From Pirellulales bacterium (GTDB taxonomy: Bacteria; Planctomycetota; Planctomycetia; Pirellulales; JACPPG01), in NCBI GenBank assembly GCA_036499395.1, contig DASYDW010000039.1, positions 1-42,583 on the forward strand: 42,583 bases of DNA, in the 5' to 3' direction. The notes beneath the pieces are model-generated. The model did not search any database, had not been told where the DNA came from, and saw only the letters and a program-made list of their open reading frames with translations. A program made the position numbers and the translations under genes. The stretch's first letter is position 1. Every line of letters starts with the position of its first letter. This document shows, one piece after another, positions 9,036 through 18,695 of the stretch.

Positions 9036-10579
9036 GCGACGGACGACATTTGGTTCAAACTGACGGACCGCTCAACCTTTGATGCACGCCAACTGCGCAT
9101 TTGCAGTTCCAGGACGCAAACGGAAAGTGCATAAGGCGCAAGTCCAGTGGCAAGGACAAAGGCAAAACTCATCCACTCCCCGGGCGGTCCCCAGTACACT
9201 CGGGTGACTACCCACACTGCTGTCGGGATAAGTGCGACAAGCAGGGGTGGTAGCCAGGCATGCAGGCCGTACGTTGCAATGCGAACCTTCGTGCATCGGC
9301 AGATATGCTGAGCAAGTGCTAGATTGAGGACGATATTTGGCACAGCCGTTCCAATCGCAACTCCGACAATACCGAATGGACGCACAAGAGCAACGCTGAG
9401 GATTAGATTTGTAATCGCCTCGAGAACCGTGGCACCCGAAAACCACCCGAGACGTCCAGTACCAAAGAGGATCCGTGCCGAAACGGATTGCGACATCGTA
9501 AGGGCTAGAGGAACGGCCAAAACCCACAGAGTGGTAAAGCATTCGCTCGCATATTCTGGGCCCATCCATATGGAGATGAACGGTTCACCAAGAATTATGA
9601 AGCCAAGCTCGATGGGTAGCACAAGGTATAGTACATACCTGGTACCGGTGATCAAAATGCGATGAATTCCTGCTGTATCTCCACGGGACTCCAGCGCACT
9701 TATCGATGGGGTCAAAACCGTCGTCAGACTACGAATGCCATCTTTGGCATAACTGACGAGTTTCGCTCCGATCATGAAAAATGTGATCGCCTCTGGTGCT
9801 AAGAAAGCACCAATTACGATCGCATCGGTTTGGAAAGACACTCGACTGGCTACCATCACCAGGAATGCATGGCCACTATAACTGGCGATGCGGCGCACCG
9901 TAGACCGATCCACGAACCTTGGTGCAAAGCGCAGGCCCGGCAGGCGCAAATGTGCGAAAACGCCAACCACGGCACATTCCAGCACGCCACACAGCAGCAC
10001 GATGGTCGCGATTTTCGGGACAGCACCGTCGCCTTGAATCGCTAGCATGAATAAGGCGTACCGAACGGTTAGGAAAAACGTCCGGATCGCCGTTTTTGTT
10101 GGAAAGTCTCCCAGCCCGTCGAGAGCCGCAGCGTAGACATTCAATGGCAATCCAATTGCCAGATTGAGTCCCAAGGCGACCAATAACCATTGCGTATCCG
10201 AGACTAACTCGGCTGGTACTCCCAGCGGATTGGACCAGAGGAAGGCCAATGAAATGGTCACTGCCAAAGCGACGAGACCTGCGAGGGCAAACAGCACGAT
10301 ACTTGTGCTGAAAAGCCGGTTGACTTCGTTCTCGTCATGCACTTCGTGGAAGCGGGCGATATAGCGTACCACCGCGGCGCCGATCCCGAAATCGAGGATC
10401 GACAGGTAGGCCAGCACTGACTCCACCAGCGCCCAGATGCCGTACCGCTGGTTTCCGAGCCCATGCACCAGCAGCGGGGACATATAAAACGCACCCACCG
10501 CAGTCGCGCAGAAGCCGGTTGCGCTACAGAACGCGTTGAACAGAATGCGATGCTTGCTCGTTATGCTGGCTGTGATCAA
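9032..10579 (-). CDS. Wzx-type polysaccharide flippase (MATE/MVF superfamily)
   Basis: A 515-residue protein with about 12-14 hydrophobic segments and the N-terminal layout of polysaccharide/lipopolysaccharide flippases: a first helix leading to YMSPLLVHGLGNQRYGIWAL, then LDFGIGAAVVRYIA. It would move the undecaprenyl-linked repeat unit across the inner membrane for polymerisation. The start is TTG at 10579, preceded by AGGAAGAG in reading direction, a good ribosome site. Its stop overlaps the ATG of the beta-helix gene (ATGA). With the Wzy-type gene at 13529 and the Wzc-type gene at 27656 it completes a Wzx/Wzy-dependent pathway. Confidence 0.9.
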   Translation of the reverse strand: MITASITSKHRILFNAFCSATGFCATAVGAFYMSPLLVHGLGNQRYGIWALVESVLAYLSILDFGIGAAVVRYIARFHEVHDENEVNRLFSTSIVLFALAGLVALAVTISLAFLWSNPLGVPAELVSDTQWLLVALGLNLAIGLPLNVYAAALDGLGDFPTKTAIRTFFLTVRYALFMLAIQGDGAVPKIATIVLLCGVLECAVVGVFAHLRLPGLRFAPRFVDRSTVRRIASYSGHAFLVMVASRVSFQTDAIVIGAFLAPEAITFFMIGAKLVSYAKDGIRSLTTVLTPSISALESRGDTAGIHRILITGTRYVLYLVLPIELGFIILGEPFISIWMGPEYASECFTTLWVLAVPLALTMSQSVSARILFGTGRLGWFSGATVLEAITNLILSVALVRPFGIVGVAIGTAVPNIVLNLALAQHICRCTKVRIATYGLHAWLPPLLVALIPTAVWVVTRVYWGPPGEWMSFAFVLATGLAPYALSVCVLELQMRSWRASKVERSVSLNQMSSVA

Positions 10580-11108
10580 CCGATCTCTTCCTAGACTTTC
10601 AGTAATTTGACGATCTGGTGCGGCCTTTGAACAACTTCACACGCTGGCGCATATCGTCGCGCATGGAAATCGCGAACTCTATTGGCGCAGTTAATCCAAA
10701 CAGCGCGACCCCATGGCCGGCGGGTGCGGAGAGGTGGGATCATTCTCCGCGACAATGGGCTTCCGACAGCGAACCCCTTATGCACATATTTGCACATCGG
10801 TTTGTGCGTCGTCTGCGAAAGACTCCTTGAGCTATTCAAGGATCTAGGCGGGTTCGCACCTGCATTCAAGACGACAGATTGGCCTCATATATTTTGACAG
10901 TTCATTCCATCTGAACGTGTCTCGTCGTGCTGCCGAGGCGTCGACAACCTTGATCAGATCCCGGCGCGATCGCCTTCACGCAGGCCTGCCGCGCCATGCA
11001 ATCCATCGATTGTTTCGCACATGCGTAGCCTGCGTATATTGCGCGCCGCACTCATGCTCCTATTACACGCTCAACTGCTTTTGATAACGCCATTCTGGTT
11101 TTATTAGG
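10580..11108. other. 529-bp gap without a recognisable gene
   Basis: The region lies between two minus-strand genes. Several short open frames exist on both strands but none shows a family signature. On the minus strand, 10597-10735 reads in one frame as a short basic C-terminus-like peptide (LTAPIEFAISMRDDMRQ) that begins directly after a stop codon and may be a gene scrap. The AT-richer part near 10870-10910 and 11060-11108 could hold a promoter for the flippase gene or a 3' region for the GT2 gene, but no clear -35/-10 pair or intrinsic terminator was found. Confidence 0.4.
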
Positions 11109-12071
11109 TCACATGCCCACTTTTCCCCACGAGACTTTTTGCGTCCAGTCCTCTCGGCCGACGAGCCGCAAGATATTCTCGCGGATCCACGTTGGACACA
11201 AGCATGTCAATATTCCACGCCATGCCATTTTTAATCCGGGGTAGTATTTCAATGCGTTGATAAATGCGGCGAATGCCTGCCTGCGGCGCCCTTCAACCAT
11301 GAATACGATACCGACGTCATGCCAATACTCCGCCAGGGTGAAACTGCGCACGCGTGGCGCGATACGCACCTGGTTCTCCTCATCTTGTAAAAACGACTCG
11401 ATAATCTGTCGCACAATTTCCAGTCGCTTGCCCGGCGCGCTCGATATATTGGCGTGTCCGGTGCGATAGAGAACGAGCGGGTCATTCACAAAGTCGAACT
11501 GGTAGTGCTTTGCGATGCGCAACCACAACTCGTAGTCGATGGCCATTGGAAGTGCTTCGTTGAACCCTCCGGCGCGCTCGAAGACCTCACGACGCACCAC
11601 GGCCGAGGAGAAGCACACACAGTTGCGACGAAAGATTTCATTGAGTACGTTGCCGCGATACAGAGGACGTTGCGGCACCGACATGGCACGACCAACAGGG
11701 TCCATTACCTGCCGAGCGCTATATACGACACCGATTTCAGGCTTGTTCAGAAACAGTGGGATTTGCCGCTCCAGCTTATCCGGAAGCCACAAATCATCCC
11801 CATCCAGAAACGCGACAAACGGCGCGGTGCTTAATGCAATTCCAAGGTTTTTCGCAGCCGACTGGCCCCTATTCGTGGTGCGATGATAGCGGACGCGCGC
11901 ATCACTCAGAAATTCGCTGACGATTTGCTGCGTATCGTCGGTAGATCCGTCATCGATAATGTGCAATTCAAAACCGGTATAGCTCTGTTCCAATACGGAT
12001 TGTATCGCCTCCCCGATGTACGCCCCATAATTATACGTGGCAATAACGACGCTAACCGTGGCGGGGTTCAT
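11109..12071 (-). CDS. GT2 family glycosyltransferase
   Basis: A 320-residue inverting glycosyltransferase with the GT-A fold. Visible signatures are VSVVIATYNYGAYIGEAI at the nucleotide-binding start, DDGSTDDT, the metal-binding FLDGDDLW, and the acceptor-side MAIDYELWLRIA. It has no membrane segment and probably works at the inner membrane face, adding one sugar to the lipid-linked repeat unit. Its ATG overlaps the stop of the CapK/PaaK-like gene by 4 bp, so the two proteins are likely made together. The C-terminal 90 residues (after NISSAPGKR) are the usual variable helical tail. Confidence 0.92.
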   Translation of the reverse strand: MNPATVSVVIATYNYGAYIGEAIQSVLEQSYTGFELHIIDDGSTDDTQQIVSEFLSDARVRYHRTTNRGQSAAKNLGIALSTAPFVAFLDGDDLWLPDKLERQIPLFLNKPEIGVVYSARQVMDPVGRAMSVPQRPLYRGNVLNEIFRRNCVCFSSAVVRREVFERAGGFNEALPMAIDYELWLRIAKHYQFDFVNDPLVLYRTGHANISSAPGKRLEIVRQIIESFLQDEENQVRIAPRVRSFTLAEYWHDVGIVFMVEGRRRQAFAAFINALKYYPGLKMAWRGILTCLCPTWIRENILRLVGREDWTQKVSWGKVGM

Positions 12072-13483
12072 GTGGGCACTGCTGTCGGTGAAGTATATGC
12101 GTTAGAAACATGGGAAATGCAGAAACGGTATTTGCCCGAGGGCTCCTGCGGTATACTTTCGACAAATTCACAGTTGTAGGTGCAACCAGGTCCAAAACGC
12201 TCTTTCGTCAGAGCATCCAGGCGAGCCAGGCTGGACGTATCAAAGATGTGATCGCGGACGATTCTGAAAGTGAACCGGTCGACAGCCTCCTGAACAATCT
12301 GAAGTTGTCCAACGCCTGGCACGAGCATGGCAAAGTTCTCGGTCAGCGAAATTCCGGATATCATTTCGCCGGCAGCGGTCGTCACATAATCGGCTTCGCG
12401 TCCTTCAATGGATTCCAGGAGCGGCAAACCACGGCCGCAGGGGCAGACGCGATCCGCGGCAATCGCGGTATCGCCGACTTTGTAACGCAGCATAGGCATG
12501 GCATGATTCTGCAAATCGGTCACAACAACGGATCCCCGCTCTCCCGGCGCGGCAGGAGAACCGTCGGACCGAACGATCTCGACGAAAACTCCTTCTGCAT
12601 TGACGTGCAGGCCATCATGCCGTTGGCATTCGCACGCGATCAAGCTCACTTCTTCGCACCCGTAGCGATTTGTAACCGGACAATCGAACACTTCGGCAAT
12701 GCGGCGGCGCTGCCAGTCATGCAGCACCATTGCTGTAGAAATAATGCCGCGCGGCTGAAAACCCGCCCCCCCATTTTGCCGCACGTATTCCGCCAATAGA
12801 TAAAGCGAATGAGCGTGGCCGAACAGCAGCGACGGAGGCTTCCGACGCAGGCGGTCTGTAAAGGCAGACATCGAGGCAGAATCCATTTTCAGGGTATCTA
12901 GGTAAGTTGCTCGCTCGAGCAACAAATTGCGCAGTCGTCCACGCCAGCCGCGCCGCACGTATTCGGGATTTCCCCACACGCAAGCAACCCTCTCTCCTAA
13001 GCGCCAGCCACTCCATTGATCGGAGCGCACGGTCGCAGCGCGTTTGAATTGCTGTGCCGCCTCGTCGACAACAACTTCTACGGCTACGCCTGTCGACCCA
13101 GAGGTCTTCTTCACCTGCACAAGGGCGTTGGCATAGGCGGTTGAACGCATGTCGGGGTAATGTCGCTGCAGATCTTGCTTGGTCAATAGCGGTAATAGGC
13201 GAATGTCATTAAGCGAACGAATATCATACGGCTTAAGTCCCACCTCATCGAAGCGACATCGCCAAAACGGACATGTGGCGAAAGCGTGCGCAATCAATTG
13301 CCCCAGGGCCTCGAATTGCCGCGATTCAACCTCACGTAGCGACACGAATTGGCTTCGTTCTAATTGACGATAAATGCGCAGGTATGGACTATACTCCCAA
13401 GCTGCCCAAGCGGGAGCAATGATTCCACGAACTACGGGAGAGAACCTATCCTTGCTAGCCATTGTGATCACTCGCCCAGCCAT
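12068..13483 (-). CDS. CapK/PaaK-like adenylate-forming enzyme (phenylacetate-CoA-ligase family)
   Basis: A 471-residue member of the ANL superfamily. Visible are the phosphate-binding VKKTSGSTGVAVEV loop, the NRYGCEEVSLIACEC block (adenine-site and metal-binding Cys-rich area), MLRYKVGDTA with the ribose-binding Asp, and a C-terminal EPSGKYRF lysine motif. PaaK relatives activate aromatic or fatty acids. CapK-type relatives recur in capsule and exopolysaccharide clusters, where they are thought to activate an acyl group for sugar modification. It is translationally coupled to the following GT2 gene. No partner acyltransferase is intact in this window, since the acyltransferase-3 genes here are broken. 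The substrate is not predictable from the sequence. Confidence 0.88.
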   Translation of the reverse strand: MAGRVITMASKDRFSPVVRGIIAPAWAAWEYSPYLRIYRQLERSQFVSLREVESRQFEALGQLIAHAFATCPFWRCRFDEVGLKPYDIRSLNDIRLLPLLTKQDLQRHYPDMRSTAYANALVQVKKTSGSTGVAVEVVVDEAAQQFKRAATVRSDQWSGWRLGERVACVWGNPEYVRRGWRGRLRNLLLERATYLDTLKMDSASMSAFTDRLRRKPPSLLFGHAHSLYLLAEYVRQNGGAGFQPRGIISTAMVLHDWQRRRIAEVFDCPVTNRYGCEEVSLIACECQRHDGLHVNAEGVFVEIVRSDGSPAAPGERGSVVVTDLQNHAMPMLRYKVGDTAIAADRVCPCGRGLPLLESIEGREADYVTTAAGEMISGISLTENFAMLVPGVGQLQIVQEAVDRFTFRIVRDHIFDTSSLARLDALTKERFGPGCTYNCEFVESIPQEPSGKYRFCISHVSNAYTSPTAVPT

Positions 13484-13528
13484 TTCGCATCGCCAGTGCT
13501 TTGTTCGTCGTACGCGTCAGGCCTTCCA

Positions 13529-14884
13529 TTACACAAATGCCACGTCGGCGCCGATCTCGACATCTGCTTCGACCATAGTGCTCCCCGCTTTCTCTTGCAC
13601 TTCATTCTCGAAAGCAGCCTGTTGCAAGACATGTAAAGCGATAGCTTGAAAGGCACCCATCCACATCCAGTTGTAACGGTACAGATTGTGGCCCCCCAGT
13701 CCCATTACCACTAGAAAGGCCGTCGTACACAACGTACTTATAACCACATAGTGCGAGAATGATGCGGCGCACTCTGGCGCGTCTTTTGCAATCCGACGTG
13801 CGTCACGATAGTTGAGCACAAAGCACAACACGATCGCAGCGAGGCCCAGCGCGCCCAGGCTGCCGAGTTCGCCCAACACCTCTCCGAAGAGATTGTGCGC
13901 CTGAATCCCTTGGCCGGTGGCCTCGGCGAAGGCGCCCGGGCCAACTCCAAGGACTGAGTGCGTCTGCCATAAGGCGACACCCTCCCAAAACAGCTCACTT
14001 CGTGTTTCTGCTGACCGCTGTGCGTTTTGCGGTCCGTACGATGGATCGATCAAAGTCAGGTAGCGGTTTTGTCGGTCTTCAGGCAGAGCGTTCCATAGAA
14101 TCATTAGCGCCGCAGCCAGAAGCACCATCATTCGAATTCGATGCTTGCTCGCTAATACCATAATGAGTACGTAGGACATGAGTACAGGGAAGGCGGTTCG
14201 TGACCCTGTCAGTAGGATGCACACTGCACAGAGCACGATGTATGCAAGGATGAGCAGTGTCTCTTTTAAGGTTTGCGCGGTGTACCAAAAAGGGAGTGCC
14301 ATCGGCAACGAATAGATCAGGGTTCCGGCAAACGTATTAGGATCTCCTGAAGTTGTATCTACTCCCACCATGCGCGAGGTTCCCATTCGCCATACATATT
14401 TCCCGTTGAAGTATTCTCGAAGCGAATGACACGCATAGAGACCAACCGCCAGCAGAAAGAACGCTACAAGGCGCTTGAGATCCGCCTCATTTCGCACAGA
14501 GGACATCACCAACAAAAACAGCACGCCGGTTTTCGCATAGTCTTCCACCTTTTTGGTACTGACGTCCCCATAGCTGCTCATGCTCCACGAGGCCAGCATG
14601 ACGAGGAAAAACATACAGAATGCCGCGTTTATGCGATTACGAAGCCAGCGTTTTCGATCCGAGGCAATCCATGCCACGACAACGCACACCATATAAACTC
14701 GTTCGACGCGCAAATCGCCTAGCCATGGCCATACCTCGAACGGCCGATGAATGAAGAGCCACATATACCCGCCCAGGAGCCAAATCATCTTTGCGCACTC
14801 CAGACGATGGGCGCCGACGGCTGCATCCCGGGAATCGTTTCGATTGACATAACTTCGTGCAAAGCAATCGAGGCCGAACGCCAC
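13529..14884 (-). CDS. O-antigen ligase/polymerase family membrane protein (Wzy/WaaL-type)
   Basis: A 451-residue protein with about ten membrane helices. The Wzy_C domain pattern is clear: LLTGSRTAFPVL, then a periplasmic loop with RYLTLIDPSYG, RSELFWEGVALWQTHSVLG, GVGPGAFAEATG and QAHNLFGEVLGELGSLG. This family polymerises lipid-linked repeat units in the periplasm or ligates the chain to an acceptor. Within this cluster a polymerase role fits, because no other Wzy candidate is present. Translation starts at GTG 14884, only 6 bp after the stop of the preceding GT4 gene. Confidence 0.88.
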   Translation of the reverse strand: MAFGLDCFARSYVNRNDSRDAAVGAHRLECAKMIWLLGGYMWLFIHRPFEVWPWLGDLRVERVYMVCVVVAWIASDRKRWLRNRINAAFCMFFLVMLASWSMSSYGDVSTKKVEDYAKTGVLFLLVMSSVRNEADLKRLVAFFLLAVGLYACHSLREYFNGKYVWRMGTSRMVGVDTTSGDPNTFAGTLIYSLPMALPFWYTAQTLKETLLILAYIVLCAVCILLTGSRTAFPVLMSYVLIMVLASKHRIRMMVLLAAALMILWNALPEDRQNRYLTLIDPSYGPQNAQRSAETRSELFWEGVALWQTHSVLGVGPGAFAEATGQGIQAHNLFGEVLGELGSLGALGLAAIVLCFVLNYRDARRIAKDAPECAASFSHYVVISTLCTTAFLVVMGLGGHNLYRYNWMWMGAFQAIALHVLQQAAFENEVQEKAGSTMVEADVEIGADVAFV

Positions 14885-14890
14885 TACGCG

Positions 14891-16105
14891 TTACGTTGCA
14901 GACGGCTTCCTTAGGTCGGCCTTGATCGAGGCGTATTCAGTCAGCCGGGCCCGGTAGAACTGCTCATGCAACTCAGCGACTCGCGGCCAGAAAAAGGCTT
15001 GCACCGCGATTTTGGCTGACGCGCCGAATGATGCGGCGAGATCAGGTTTGTCGAGCAGATGACATATATTCTGCGCGAGTGCTGGCGGATCGTTCGCCGG
15101 TACTAACAGCCCGGTGCGTCCCACGTCAATTAATTCCACATTGCCCCCGACGGCGGTGGCGACGATTGCACGTCCGGCGGCCATGTATTCCAAGACCGCA
15201 TTAGACAGCCCCTCGGAATGCGAGCTTGAAACTGCAATGTCGATATTGGCCAGGAACGTCGCTGCGTCTGTTACCTCGCCGAGCAAATGAAATTGCCGTG
15301 ATAAACCACGTTGATCGACGAGTCGTTGCAATGCACGTCGTTCTGTTCCCTCGCCCGCTATGACGAAAGTCGCCGCCGGAAATGTACGACCCACCAAGGC
15401 CGCTGCTTCGATCAATACATCTAATCCTTTCACCGCGCGCAGGTTAGCGATGGCTCCTATGCGGGGCGCTTCACTTCTCCACGTCGACGCAAGGTCGGGC
15501 ACTGCGTTGAATCGGCCCAGGTCAATTCCATTAGGCAGCACCTCCACGGACGCAGGGTGCGCATGTTCTTGATCGACACATACTCGGCGCGCGGCTTCAC
15601 AATTGGCGATCGTGCAAAGCGCAAGCTGAGTTGATAGCCTTCCCAACAGACGGTGTCGCCGCGTCAGCGAATATCCTACATTACGCCGCGTGTGGATCAC
15701 GGGGACGCGCGCCAGCCTCGCGGCGAAAGTCCCAAAATACGTGCTGTCGGGAAAATGCACCTGAAGAAGGTCTACCTGTTGTGCTCGTAGCCAGCCCGCA
15801 AAACGAATTGCCTTGCGCATTGCGGAAGGTCGCGCAAGTGATCGAACGCCAAATCGTTTTATGGAACAATTTACAGGCTCAAAACACCGGGATACCTTAT
15901 CGCGACCGTCAAGGATGCAGAGAAACGGCTGAACCTTAGCTCGATCCAAACGGTCAATCAGTCCCACGAGTTGAGATTCGGTCCCGCCACAGGCAAGACG
16001 ATCTATCAAGTAGCACACGCGAATCGCGCGATGCCAACCCTGACCGGACGGGCGATCTAAAATCTCGGGGTCAGCGGCCTGAGTGGGTGAATACATCGTT
16101 TTCAT
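14891..16105 (-). CDS. GT4 family glycosyltransferase
   Basis: A GT-B retaining glycosyltransferase of about 404 residues. The N-terminal acceptor motif is RVCYLIDRLACGGTESQL. The donor half has IGAIANLRAVKGLDVLIEAA, FVIAGEGTERRAL and the EX7E region SHSEGLSNAVLEYMAAG followed by IVATAVGG. An open frame continues upstream to 16318, but that part lies inside the preceding gene and its composition does not look coding. ATG at 16105 (or 16096) gives the usual distance to the first motif and a 35-bp overlap with the upstream gene. It probably adds one repeat-unit sugar at the cytoplasmic face. Coupled translation with the GT4 gene upstream is likely. Confidence 0.9.
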   Translation of the reverse strand: MKTMYSPTQAADPEILDRPSGQGWHRAIRVCYLIDRLACGGTESQLVGLIDRLDRAKVQPFLCILDGRDKVSRCFEPVNCSIKRFGVRSLARPSAMRKAIRFAGWLRAQQVDLLQVHFPDSTYFGTFAARLARVPVIHTRRNVGYSLTRRHRLLGRLSTQLALCTIANCEAARRVCVDQEHAHPASVEVLPNGIDLGRFNAVPDLASTWRSEAPRIGAIANLRAVKGLDVLIEAAALVGRTFPAATFVIAGEGTERRALQRLVDQRGLSRQFHLLGEVTDAATFLANIDIAVSSSHSEGLSNAVLEYMAAGRAIVATAVGGNVELIDVGRTGLLVPANDPPALAQNICHLLDKPDLAASFGASAKIAVQAFFWPRVAELHEQFYRARLTEYASIKADLRKPSAT

Positions 16106-17294
16106 TCGAAGACAAGGAACGGTTTGGCTCGATCGTGCTGCCCAATTGCTGAAAAAATAGCTCCTCGTAGGCCTTGGCTTGCGCGACGAAGGAAAACTCG
16201 CGTTCGACTCGGCATCGACCGTGGGTTCCCATTGCCTTATGAAGGCTCTTAATGCCAGCGACCTGAACGAGTCGGTCCGCCAGTGCGGCATCATCGCCAG
16301 GGGGTACCAAATATCCACTTATTCCGTCGTCAACCACCTCGGGAACACCGCCTACGGCCGTCGCCACGACAGACACGCCAGCAGCGAACGCTTCCAGGAC
16401 AACATTTGGCAACCCTTCGGTAAACGACGGGAGGGCCAGAATGTCGAAGTGCGGAAAGTATTGGTCCAGTTCCGCGTGGAACCCCACCAGTTTGACTCGA
16501 TCTTGCAGGCGCGCGACGGCAATTTGACGTTCGAGCTGCGAGCGAAGTAGCCCTTCTCCAAACAATAGAAAGCCGATCGACCTATCGCTTTCCGCGACAC
16601 GTGCCGCTGCTCGTATCAGGACATCAAATCCCTTTTCGGGGCTTAACCGACCTGCCGCGCCGACAATAATCCGCGGCGGCGATTCGAACATAGCGAGTAG
16701 GCGGGCGCGGTAGCCGACGTCGCGACATTGAAAACGCCTGGTATCGATCGCATTCCGAATCACAATCACACGATCAGCCGCGACACCGGCCTGGCGCATT
16801 TTGACAGCTTGGGCCTGTGAGACGCACACGACTCGATCCATCCAGTGCAGAACTCGTCGATCCAAGGCTTCAAAGCGCCTGACCTTAAAGCTCGCCCCGG
16901 TCCAACCGCGCGATACGGCTATAACGGGTATCTTTTCCTGCGCCGCCGCGATGCGGCCTATCAGGTTCGCCTTATATCCATGACAGATGAGCATGCGAGC
17001 CGATGTGCGGCGTAGTATTGACCGCACCTCACGACATGCGGCCCACAGCTTTGGAGTATCATTGACGAGTCCAAAGGCTTCGAATCCTCGGTCGCTGGCA
17101 ACTTTCAAGAACTCTCGACAGCAACCATCCTCGGCGAACGACGCAAATACTGTCCGCCAATTCGTGAGATGCTCCGCCAAACCGAGCATTTGCCGCTCGG
17201 GACCGCCATAAAAGCGCGATGCCGCAAAATGCACGACGGTCAACACAGGAACGAAACCCTCTCGACAAGGCGTTAAAAGGGGCGTTACGGCCAC
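16071..17294 (-). CDS. GT4 family glycosyltransferase
   Basis: A 407-residue GT-B glycosyltransferase with both halves intact. The acceptor half shows VVHFAASRFYGGPERQMLGL and VAVSRGW. The donor half shows GAAGRLSPEKGFDVLIRAA, FLLFGEGLLRSQL and FTEGLPNVVLEAFAAG with VVATAVGGVPEVV. The start is GTG 17294, about 47 bp after the preceding gene. The protein is the middle member of three consecutive GT4-like enzymes, which suggests a repeat unit of several sugars. Its donor and linkage are unknown. Confidence 0.9.
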   Translation of the reverse strand: MAVTPLLTPCREGFVPVLTVVHFAASRFYGGPERQMLGLAEHLTNWRTVFASFAEDGCCREFLKVASDRGFEAFGLVNDTPKLWAACREVRSILRRTSARMLICHGYKANLIGRIAAAQEKIPVIAVSRGWTGASFKVRRFEALDRRVLHWMDRVVCVSQAQAVKMRQAGVAADRVIVIRNAIDTRRFQCRDVGYRARLLAMFESPPRIIVGAAGRLSPEKGFDVLIRAAARVAESDRSIGFLLFGEGLLRSQLERQIAVARLQDRVKLVGFHAELDQYFPHFDILALPSFTEGLPNVVLEAFAAGVSVVATAVGGVPEVVDDGISGYLVPPGDDAALADRLVQVAGIKSLHKAMGTHGRCRVEREFSFVAQAKAYEELFFQQLGSTIEPNRSLSSNENDVFTHSGR

Positions 17295-17341
17295 AATCTT
17301 CTAACCTAACGGGTAGGATCCATTGCGGACGGAATTTGTCG

Positions 17342-18508
17342 CTAGTTGAAAGCAACAGTTCCTAGAAACACGCTGAACTGCTCGGCGCGCCGACGCCAGG
17401 TATTCACGCTCGCGATCGAGATCGCCTCTTGTTCCCTGGCAAGAGAACGGCGCGCCATTAACACTCGCAACTTCTCGCAAAACTCGTTTGGCGTGCTCGC
17501 CAGTTCGATCGGTCCTTCAATACGCTCCAACTCTGGCAGCCGCGTAGCTAGGACAGGTAAACCAAGCGCAAAATATTCGTATAGCTTCAATGGATTGACG
17601 GCCCTGGTAAGTCGATCGATGACAAAAGGGATCAGGCCGACGTCAAAATATCTTGCGTACTGCGGCAGGTCTGCATACGCGACCGCCCCCAAGCAATACA
17701 CGTTGGGTTTCTTTCGAAGTAAACTTAGATCCAGTTCTGACCTACCGATGATCACGAACGAGACGTTGGGAAAGTGCTCGCTCAGCCGGCTTAGCAGCTG
17801 CAAATCTACCCAACTGCTCACCAGCCCGAAGAACCCGACGATCGGACGTGGAATTTCCTCTAATGCGGCAATCGGTTCCCGACAGTCGGCGCCACGTCGA
17901 AAGTGGTCAAAGTCCACTCCCTGAGGTAGATAGAGCGTAGCGCGGTCCGGTCGCCCTTTTTTGACTAGGTCCGAGCTTGTAGCAACAATGGCGTCGGTAT
18001 GTTCGAGAAGATCCTCCTCCATCTGTCGCCAGTCCGAACTGTTCAGGCCCGGATAGTGCGGCCAATCGTCGACGCAGTAATAAATTTTTGGAGCCGCGTC
18101 GACTGACTTAACGAAGTCAACCGCTGATGGCCACGTAGTCAAGAGAATCGGCCTTTGAATCTGATGCGCGCGACATAGCTTCTCGTAATGCCGCTTAAGA
18201 CTTATACCGTTCAGCCGGCGCACGATCGGCTTGAAATAGGGAATTATGATCGGTGTCGTCACACGCGGAACAAGCGTCGGTTGATGGCTCGTCGTGTGAG
18301 CCAACAGTCCCGCTCCTTCCGCCATCCAGCGTCGAGCCACGTGCGTCACTTTGGTGAGATCGCTGCGACGTAGCTTCGGCATGCGGCTAACGAGATTCAG
18401 CCAAAATATCCGATTGTCGCGCAAGAACTGTCGCATCAAATGGACTGTCGATGTCGGCAGCCCGTTCCAGTCGTCGGAAAGTACGACGATATCACGCCCG
18501 GAGATCAT
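17342..18508 (-). CDS. GT4-like glycosyltransferase of the TuaH type
   Basis: A glycosyltransferase of 388 residues when started at ATG 18508, which has a GGGGCGAAG stretch just upstream. A GTG at 18529 would add seven residues. The features of the TuaH-like branch are visible: YYCVDDWPHYPG, IVATSSDLVKKG, LPQGVDFDHF at the linker, VGFFGLVSSWVDLQLL, FVIIGRSELDL and finally VNPLKLYEYFALGLPVLAT. It begins a run of three GT genes after a 970-bp gap filled by a degenerate basic reading frame, so it may mark the start of a separate transcript. Confidence 0.86.
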   Translation of the reverse strand: MISGRDIVVLSDDWNGLPTSTVHLMRQFLRDNRIFWLNLVSRMPKLRRSDLTKVTHVARRWMAEGAGLLAHTTSHQPTLVPRVTTPIIIPYFKPIVRRLNGISLKRHYEKLCRAHQIQRPILLTTWPSAVDFVKSVDAAPKIYYCVDDWPHYPGLNSSDWRQMEEDLLEHTDAIVATSSDLVKKGRPDRATLYLPQGVDFDHFRRGADCREPIAALEEIPRPIVGFFGLVSSWVDLQLLSRLSEHFPNVSFVIIGRSELDLSLLRKKPNVYCLGAVAYADLPQYARYFDVGLIPFVIDRLTRAVNPLKLYEYFALGLPVLATRLPELERIEGPIELASTPNEFCEKLRVLMARRSLAREQEAISIASVNTWRRRAEQFSVFLGTVAFN

Positions 18509-18695
18509 GACTTCGCCCCATGGCTGCACTTTGTTACTCGCGGTAGAACTTTTTTGAAACTCATATCTTTGTGTAGATTCATCACCTTTCGGAGCGTTCT
18601 CTCTGCGATGTTTGGTTCCGACTTTACTCTTTTGCGAACGTCATTCATGTCAGATACGACCGCTCCGCGCGGCTACGAGCCCGATGCCGAGTCTT

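Noticed and set aside
10591..10869. 92-codon minus-strand frame in the gap before the flippase
   Set aside because: No recognisable domain, no ribosome site and composition unlike the neighbouring genes.
16106..16318. N-terminal extension of the GT4 gene at 14891
   Set aside because: It lies wholly inside the upstream GT4 gene in another frame and lacks any conserved sequence; a start at 16105 gives the normal length.
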